Assembly (NCBI RefSeq): GCF_003171515.1
Contig: NC_089394.1
Span: 372,001-436,000 of the forward strand
Reading direction: 5' to 3'
Source: Pyrenophora tritici-repentis
Lineage: Eukaryota; Ascomycota; Dothideomycetes; Pleosporales; Pleosporaceae
DNA: 64,000 nt
A program made the translations under genes and the position numbers. Below the pieces are notes generated by a model, which did not search any database, had not been told where the DNA came from, and worked only from the letters and a program-made list of their open reading frames with translations. Shown here piece by piece: positions 56,448 through 64,000 of this stretch. The first letter of the stretch is position 1. The number at the start of each line of letters is the position of its first letter.

Positions 56448-59400
56448 ATGTACGCCGATAGAATCACAGACACTCTAGCCCCGGAGATAGTCAAATTACG
56501 CGCACGCAACGATCCCAATGGCGTCTTCGCCCAAATCCCCGCCGGAACAACGTATTCAGACGGCTTCAGAAGTATAACGAACCTTCAGCTATATAATGCC
56601 ATCAACTATACCGCTGGGCTCATCCGCCAGCGTTTCGGGGAAAGCAAAGAGTTTGAGACGCTGGCGTTCATTGGGCCGTCAGATCCTAGATATACGATTA
56701 TGCTGATGGCGGCGATGATCACGGGGTATAAGGTAATCCACCGCCCGTTCAATTCCACCCCTCGCTTTACGAAACACCGTAGATGTTGTACTAAAAGCAA
56801 GAAAAGGCCTTTCTTCCCTCACCCAGAAATAGCGAGGAAGCACATCTCACTCTACTGGAACGACTCCAATGCCACAAAATTGTAGTAACGGAGTCGCCTC
56901 TCCCATGCGTTGGCATGATTTTGAAAGGCAGGAAAATGCAGACATTGACGTTGCCTGAGCTAGGGCAGTTGTTGGATGTGGGGGATGTCGAGGAGTATCT
57001 ATATACAAAGACGTTTGAAGAGGCAAAGAGGGATCCGGTGCATGTGTTGCATACTTCGGGAACGACTGGTATACCCAAACCACTCATTTATACGCCGGCC
57101 TGGGCGGCGAGCTTGATGGTGCAGTGTCAGTTGGAGGCTCCAGAAGGGTTTGTAGATTTGAGTTGTTATACTACTCGAGGGAGGTTTGTGAGTATTCTGC
57201 CTCCGTTTCACGGGGCGGGGGTTACCTTCACATGCTTTGTGGCATTGTTCTTTGGGACGGTGCCTGTGTTTATGCTGCCTGGGCTACCGCCGACGACCGA
57301 AGATATGGTACAGGCTATCAGTCATGCGGATGTCGATTGGGCTTTTTTGCCACCAGGTAGAGATTCCAGTCGTGCAACATGTACAAAGCATGAACTGACT
57401 ATCTTCGTAACACAGCATTTGTGGATGAACTGGGGAAGCGGCCTGACCTACTGGACGTGGCAGCGATTCGGTTGAAATACATCGCCTTCGGTGGAGGCGC
57501 TACACCCAAACGTTCCGGAGACGTGGTCGCCAAAAGAATCCCTCTCTGGCAAATCCTCGGTTCATCGGAAGCTGGAAGTATTCCTCTGATGCATGTACAC
57601 GGCGACAACACCGAGGACTGGAACTACATGCGCTTTAATCCAGTGCACAAGTTCGAGATGCGGCATTGCTACGATGACCTGCATGAGTTGGTTATTCCGC
57701 GCGACAAGTCTTCGAACATTCAGGCAGTGTTTGAAATGTTTCCAGACACAGAAGAGTTCCGCTCCAAGGATTTATTCAAGCCGCATCCAACGAAAGAAGG
57801 GCTCTGGATTTACCACAGTCGCGACGACGACATCATCGTCTTCCTCAACGGCGAAAAGACAAACCCGGTTACTTTCGAGGAAGAAGTGATTAGCCATCCT
57901 GAAGTCAAAGCCGCTCTGGTAATTGGCGCCCAGCGCGAAGAAGCCGCACTGCTAGTCGAACTTGCAAGCACTACACCACTCTCCGACGAGGAAAAGACGG
58001 CAGCCGTAAACAGAATCTGGTCTGTCGTTGAACAAGCAAACAAGTTCACTCCAGCACATGCACGCATCGCAAAGTCAAGGATCCTACTCGTCGACCCGGA
58101 AACTCCAATGGTGAGAACGGGCAAGGGAACGGTGCAGCGAAAGGCAACGTTGAAGTTGTATGCGGCCAAGATTGATAAGCTCTACCAACAAGAAGATGAA
58201 GTAAGCAGTGCGCTCAAAAACGGGACCAGACCTACTAAGAGCATTATCCGCGACGTAGTAGCAGAAATGCTCGATCTAGACAACCTCGACTTTTTCAAAA
58301 TGGGTATGGATTCCCTCGGAGCACTCAGATTACGAAGGGCACTTCAACGTCATTTTCCTACGGCGAATATTCCAAACAACATCGCCTATACTAATTCTTC
58401 TGTCAACGCAATCGCCACAGCAGTGGAGAAACTAAGTGCCCCAACGACGACGACGACCAACGGTGTCACACTATACGATCACCCCAATCCAAACTCGGAC
58501 CTCTCAGGAATGCTCCAACAATACATTGCCCAAATAAACACCGTCCCTCCACCCTCTCCTCCATCCTTCCCCTCTCCCACCACACCAACAATCCTCCTCA
58601 CCGGCTCCACCGGCGCCCTAGGCTCCCACATCCTAACCCACCTCCTCACGCACCCCTCATCCCCTCACATAATCTGCGTAAACCGCACCTCCTCGGCCCC
58701 GACCCGCCAACTCGCCCTCCACAAAACACGTTCCCTGCCCACCACGTTCCCCCCAGAAAGAGTAACCTTCCTCACAGCCGACCTCTCCCTCCCCTCCTTC
58801 GGCCTACTAACCGAAACCTACGCCGACTTGCTCGACCGCGTCACCCACATCATCCACAACGCCTGGCCCGTGAACTTCAACCTCCCGTTATCCTCTTTCG
58901 CTGCGTCGGTGGCTGGGGTTGTGGGCTTGGTTAGTTTCGCCGCAAGCAGTAAATACGGTGCAAGAGTACAGTTTCTATCTTCTATTGGTTCTGTGGCGGG
59001 CGTCGTGACAGCGCGTGTCCCAGAGCAAATCATCACAGACTTGTCTGCACCTGCGAGGATGGGGTATGCGCAGTCGAAATACGTGTCTGAGCGGCTTCTT
59101 GCTCATGCATGTGAGACGCTGGGGGTTAGTGCTAGTGTCGTGCGGCTGGGCCAGATAGCAGGGGCGGCGGAGAGTAAGAAGGGCTGGAATAGGTGGGAGT
59201 GGTTGCCGAGTTTGGTGGCTAGTTCGGGGTTTGTAGGGGCTCTGCCAAGGACCTTGGATAAGGATGAGGGCAGTAGGGCGGATTGGGTGCCGGTGGATCA
59301 TTTGGCGGACGTGGTTTGTGAGTTGGCTTTGTGGGATGGGGATGGGGAGGGTAAGGGGGAGGTAAGGGTAAACCACATTGTCCATCCCATACCAACGCCA

Positions 59401-59751
59401 TGGGCGGACCTCTTACCTGTTATCCAACGTACCCTCTCTTCTTCCTCCTCCCGAACGCAGGTATCAATCATCCCCTACGCAGAATGGGTCGCGCTACTCA
59501 AGCAGAAAACCGCAGAATCAGAGAAAGATACGGAACTCGATCATGAGGCGCTGGCAATGAGGAATCCAGCAATGAAGTTACTGGATTTCTACGAGGGGCT
59601 GTTGGGAGAAATTGGGGCACGTACGTTGGGGGTGGAGTTGGATATGCAGGGGACATTGGGGGAGAGTGAGACCTTGAGGACTTTGGAGCCGTTGAAGGGG
59701 GAGTGGGTTGAGGGGTGGGTTCAGGAGTGGATGAGTGAGACGGTGGGGTGA
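56448..59751 (+). CDS. NRPS-like reductase (adenylation-thiolation-reductase)
   Basis: A single-module enzyme that activates a carboxylic acid as an adenylate, loads it on a phosphopantetheine arm and releases it reductively with NAD(P)H, probably as an aldehyde. Three exons (56448-56732, 56807-57356, 57416-59751) give 1,056 residues. The adenylation core has HTSGTTGIPKP at about 177-187, IAFGGGATPKRSG, LGSSEAGSIP and the late DDDIIVFLNGEKTNP. The carrier Ser578 lies in KMGMDSLGALRLR. The reductase starts at about 671 with ILLTGSTGALGSH (G-x2-G-x2-G) and has the Y829-x3-K833 dyad in GYAQSKYVSERLL. No condensation domain is present. The family includes carboxylic-acid reductases and secondary-metabolite enzymes; the substrate is unknown. 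No other biosynthetic gene adjoins it, so it may act alone. Confidence 0.93.
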
Positions 59752-60080
59752 TGTACGGCAGGTAATATCCGTGTAACTCTCGAGTACTCTCCTAGCGTAT
59801 AGTTTCCATCTTTATAACGAGTTTTGGACAGTCATGATGGTAGTCTTGGCATGTCATACGGAAGCAAGATAGATATTTCAAATTCACGACACCATACACT
59901 CAGAACACGAGTCATCATTAACAACAGAGAATCTTGAATAAAGTATTTACGATGCATTGAAAAAGACGCGACAGACAGCCAGACGCGCACAGCACGGTGG
60001 CCAGCTACCATACTCGAACAGGGGAATCAGATCAGTAAAGCAACCCACCGACCCATACCGAGTAGAACCCGCCAAGAGGC
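59752..60080. other. Spacer between convergent NRPS-like and cryptochrome genes
   Basis: The 329 bases between two stop codons must hold both 3' ends. An AATAAA hexamer occurs at 59937-59942 on the plus strand. Confidence 0.6.
59937..59942 (+). terminator. Possible poly(A) signal of the NRPS-like gene
   Basis: AATAAA lies 186 bases after the stop codon. Fungal signals are loose, so this is only a candidate. Confidence 0.3.
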
Positions 60081-62166
60081 TTATGTCCTCTCGCTACTAC
60101 TTACAATCGTGGGGCCATCACCAGGCTCCCCCTTTGGCCATTTCTCTTCTTCGCCTTTCCGCCTTTGATTCCGGTCGGATCCTTGATGACCACGACCACC
60201 TCTTCCTCGCCATGAATATCCACCACCACCACCTCCGCCTCCTCCTCCTCCTCCTCCTCCACGCTTCGGTCTCCCATCGTGACCGCCGCGTCCACGGCCT
60301 ACTTGAAATTGTATCCGTGTGAGTGGCTCTTCGACCCAATCCAGACCCTTGAGACCCAAGTTGCTCTTCTCCCAATCGCTCAGCTTCCAAGCTTGGTATA
60401 GGCCCATCAACCGTTGTTGGTCCACTTCTTCTCTCCCGGGTCCGACCGTGCGCGTCAACTTGATATCCCTCAACTCTGGCACCCATGCCTTGATGTACTC
60501 GCCGCGTTTATCGTAGTCGAGGGCTTGCTTGACGGGGTTGAAGACACGTCCTTGGCGTGGATCGTTTCCGACACCGGCTACGTATTGCCAGTTGCCCCAG
60601 TTGCTAGCCGCATCGTAGTCAACAAGAAAGCATTCGTACCACTCAGCGCCAACACGCCAGTCGATGTTGAGATGTGACGAGAGGAAGGAAGCGACGTTTT
60701 GCCTAGCGCGGTTCGATGTGTAACCGGTAACGAAAAGTTCACGATTCGACGCATCGATCAGGCCAACTCCGGTCCGCCCTGACCGGAACCGTTCAAAAAC
60801 TTCCATAGTTTTCTGCGGGTCCTCTCCATCTTCCCCCTTGTATAGCTTCTTCCACTTCTTGTGCTGCGAGCCTTTGGCACCACGATCCTGAATGCCGTAA
60901 AGTCCAAACATCTTATGTCCAAACTTCCTCATGCACAGCCGCATGTAGTCCCTCCACAACAACTCAAACCGGACGGCTGCCGTGCCTTCGTTCTCACCCT
61001 GCCCATAAGCATGCTTTTTTTCTCCTGGCCCGCGGCCTTCCTCAAAGTCAAGCATAGCCCAATGGACCTGCCTTGCTGTAATGTGGCCTTGGGCTAGGTA
61101 TGCGGACAGCTTTGTGCTGAAATCGAGACCCAGCATGCCGTTTCGTGTTTGCTTATATGAGCTCATCGCACCTGAGGCGACCAAATGTGCGATGCGCTGC
61201 AGGCCAGCGCTTTCTCCCCCTGAAAACGGATGTGCCGACTGGGCGTCAGTGGGCCATTTCGGCGGCATTTTGAGCGTATACGCTGGGTCCTTCTCCAGAG
61301 GAGAGAGGAGTGCCTTCTTCAAATCCGCCAAACTCGACGGTATCGAGAAAGGCTCCTTTTGTGGTGGTATGCTCGGCGGTAGCGGTGGGAGTAGGCTTGG
61401 CGTGGGTAAAGTCTCTCGGGGTCGATCGCGCAGCGGCTCGAAAACTTTTCGAAATGTGGTATATACATTGGGTAGGTCGGCGATGTTGTCATAAGGTAGG
61501 TCGCGACTGCAATCTGTCAGCAAAAGGTCCCTGCAACCACCAATGGATGAGACAGGAGACTTACTCGTCTATGTAAAACTTTTCGTCCTTCCATACTTTA
61601 AAGTCGACGCCATGTTGCTTTGTAATTTTTGCCAATTCGGCTTCCTCCCGCTTTTCTTCTGTAGCGTCATCCTCGGTCATCCACACCCCACTGATCTCAC
61701 CCTCATTCTCATCCTTTGCGTACCAGTCGAGTATGTCGGACACGACCTCAGTTATTTTCCCCACTCTCTGCTCCAGACCGGATCCGCAATCCAGGTCCGC
61801 TAGCTTGTTTTTGAGATCCCAAACTCCGTCTGCGATGAACTGCACGCGATGGGGCCCCGTCCGCCATACTTTTGCGACGGCGCTGCGCGCCTCTGGATAT
61901 GGGCTGGGTGTGGATGCGGGGAGAAAGCCGGAGACTTCGATCTGGTTGGCTGACCAGACGTATACGGGTAAGAGGTGGGTGAAGCTTGCACCGCCATGTT
62001 CCGAAGTCAACGAGTCATCGCGATGCCGCCGGTCAGAGTTTGCAGAGTTTCTCCATGAGGTCTGGCGGGCCGTCTGGAGGGCAGCGGTATGGAAGATTGG
62101 ATTGTCGGAGAGACGGACATCGCGACGGAGTACGTAGAGCAGAATGCGCGGTACTTTGCTTGACAT
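60081..62166 (-). CDS. DASH-type cryptochrome (CRY-DASH)
   Basis: A flavoprotein of the photolyase/cryptochrome family, acting as a blue-light photoreceptor or single-strand DNA photolyase. Two exons (62166-61565 and 61506-60081) give 675 residues. The N-terminal photolyase domain starts KVPRILLYVLRRDVRLSDNPIFH. The FAD-binding domain has SYKQTRNGMLGLDFSTKLSAYLA, then TGVGLIDASNRELFVTGYTSNRARQN, WRVGAEWYECFLVDYD and SNWGNWQYVAGVGNDPR, all typical of the DASH clade. After about residue 600 comes a tail with RGRGG, a run of 14 glycines and RGRGGRG, an RGG-type RNA-binding extension as in some fungal CRY-DASH proteins. The start was placed at MSSKVPR; the upstream in-frame ATG at 62274 would add 36 Cys-rich residues and is less likely. 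Confidence 0.93.
60212..60263. repeat. Triplet repeat coding for polyglycine in CRY-DASH
   Basis: Mostly CCT and CCA triplets on the plus strand encode 14 consecutive glycines on the minus strand. The tract is likely to vary in length between strains. Confidence 0.75.
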
Positions 62167-64000
62167 AATCGGGTGATGTTCGCTAAAAGCACAGAACTCG
62201 CGTGTTGAGCAAGAAGTACAGACGAATAGATCGCAGGTGTTGCACAGCGGCCAGGAGCAACTACGTCGTAACATGAAGGTTACGGTTCATAGAGGACCTG
62301 ATGCGAGAGGAGATAGAAACATTGTGGTGCCACAGGCAAAAGAGACGCTTCAGGGCCTATTGCACGTCATGACCCCAGGATTTGGCGAGAATAAGGCTTC
62401 GCACCGAGATTTCTAGACCACGAGGCGGCTGGACACTAAAAGGTGCCCTAAATGTCATCTGTCAACCATATCAGGCTGTCTCCACCGGAAGGGGCGCAGA
62501 TAGTCAAAATGAGGAGATTCGGTTCAAGATTGGTGATGCTTGCTGCAGCATCGCTGACCAGGGTTATGACGTGAGGGACAGTTTAGCGCGCCGCCACGAT
62601 ATGCCCATCCTTGCTGCAGGGACGCAAAACGAGCGAGTTGGGGACGGGCCGAGCGTTCATGGACAGCCGACAGCTGGCGATGGTCGCTGTCATGGAAAGT
62701 CGACGAGATCGCGAGCCATGCTGCCTGCGCGCCAGACCGCACCAGGGTTAGGGAGGGATGAACAGAGTTCCAGATCTAAGCTGGCTCGGCGCCCGGTGCA
62801 TACGGTGCAGGGGCCGCGAATCGTTCATCTTAGCTGCTCTGATCTTGATCGAGATGTTGGTCGATTTGGAGCGGAAATCGTGTGCAAGGTACCGCAACGT
62901 ACACGTGGACGCACCGCATGGCGTGGCTAGAAGGATGACATATGTCACTTGGCACTCTTCTTTCTGTCATCTCAAGTCTCTTGTACCCCCAAACAGCCGG
63001 AACAAAGACTCTTTAATGCCGTGAAACCTCGCTTGCCTGATCATTGCACAGAGTAACACACCCTCACCGCAGCCAAAGTGCTCGCCAGGGTCCAGTTGCA
63101 GTTGCTGTGCTTACGCCGTGTAGATACTGTACAATGCTGCCGGGGCTGACATTCCGAAACCACCCACCGTTAGCTATCACATTCCCAAAGCAGCCAATTC
63201 CGCGCAACATATTTGCTTGTTGACGAAAGAGATGGAAACACTTGGCAGGACCTCTACACCGGGGGTCCTAGCAATCGGATGCCTAATTCTGTATATCGCG
63301 AGACATGATCCTGTATAGTCTGGTGGGGCTGAGATTGCCCCGCCACTGTACAGGCTGGTGCATCGTAGCAGGATGCATTCTAGCCAGAGGCGTTGCAAGA
63401 GGGTGTGTTGATAACAGGCATTTGTAGAGAAACGGGAAAGGTCGTTGTGCAAAGGTTGGAGCATGTGGAAAGACTTTTTGGAAAGCACACCGTAGAATGG
63501 TATCGTGGGGAAGGTGTGCAGCGGTGAGGTATTACGGGAAGGTGCGTTGTGCAAGGTACTATCCCCAAATCTCTGCTCTGCCTCCAGTCACCTCAACCAT
63601 CTACCAGCTGATCCACTGCATGTTTTTTTCCGAAATGTCACAATTTTCATTACACCAGAAGTTTTCGTATCTTACTCATCATCAGATTCCACATTTCAAT
63701 AAACTCCGAGAATCTTGCACGCGAGATAACAACCACAACTACCGACCTGGACCAATTATCCACGCATACCAACTCATATCTATGTACATACACTCGCCAA
63801 AAAAGCATAACTTCCAAATTCAACTTCATTCGACCCCTGCAACAACCATCGTCAACACTAGCCGGCAGAATCGCCGCACATCACCTGCAATGTCAGCGCC
63901 CCAGTAACCCGGGGGAATGGATTCCGAAAACGTCGCGCCCCGACAAAAAAGAAACATCAATAAGTGCAATCTCTCCACACATCCCAAAATGGAAAGGCTG
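62167..64000. other. Intergenic region to the right edge
   Basis: This includes the CRY-DASH promoter. A 182-codon open frame at 62382-62930 on the plus strand has no recognisable domain or conserved-looking segment. No gene can be supported up to the end of the window. Confidence 0.5.

Noticed and set aside
18201..59751. Secondary-metabolite gene cluster containing the P450 and the NRPS-like gene
   Set aside because: The two genes are 36 kb apart, with essential housekeeping genes between them and no transporter, pathway regulator or further tailoring enzyme beside either.
62382..62930. 182-codon plus-strand open frame right of CRY-DASH
   Set aside because: No family resemblance, a doubtful start codon, and no supporting splice or promoter features.

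Overview
The window is nuclear DNA of a filamentous ascomycete. The gene set points to Dothideomycetes, most likely Pleosporales, but that placement is an inference from protein resemblance and not from a marker gene. The genes carry many short GT-AG introns (about 50-110 nt, often with a CTAAC or CTGAC branch point), and intergenic spaces are large. There are no operons, rRNA genes, CRISPR arrays or recognisable transposons, and I found no convincing tRNA. I assign 18 protein-coding genes, most of them only after joining exons by hand.

Layout from left to right. 1-7 kb: an MFS sugar transporter behind a TATA box with CreA-type sites; a 106-residue membrane protein; then a divergent pair of small genes, a 90-residue membrane/coiled-coil protein and the DASH kinetochore subunit Hsk3. 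7.4-12.2 kb: a 4.7 kb gene-free stretch leading into the global nitrogen GATA factor AreA/NIT2 (12.2-15.0 kb). 15.9-20.1 kb: a DJ-1 family protein and a microsomal cytochrome P450. 22-30.6 kb, all on the minus strand: the Kre6/Skn1 beta-glucan synthesis protein (GH16), a conserved 149-residue protein, and the Ssn6/Cyc8 TPR corepressor. 30.6-41.9 kb: an 11 kb gene-poor tract of simple repeats and short chance ORFs. 41.9-46.2 kb, minus: SAGA factor Sgf11 and RNase P/MRP subunit Pop1, with a J-like protein divergent from Pop1. 48.9-50.3 kb: COX12 and a complex I MLRQ/B12D-type subunit, divergent from a shared 307 bp promoter. 50.7-55.5 kb: an RRM protein divergent from COPII coat gene SEC31. 56.4-62.2 kb: an NRPS-like A-T-R reductase tail to tail with a DASH-type cryptochrome.

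Functionally this is mainly a housekeeping and global-regulation segment: nitrogen control (AreA), general corepression (Ssn6), chromatin (Sgf11), secretion (Sec31), cell wall (Kre6) and respiration (COX12, MLRQ). Two secondary-metabolism-type enzymes (the P450 and the NRPS-like protein) sit 36 kb apart and do not form a cluster.

The observations most worth checking are a predicted 3-nt microexon in COX12; three single-base frame shifts in SEC31, each inside a run of C; three stop-free introns of 3n length in areA; a palindromic CreA site next to the transporter TATA box; and a J-like protein with no HPD loop.
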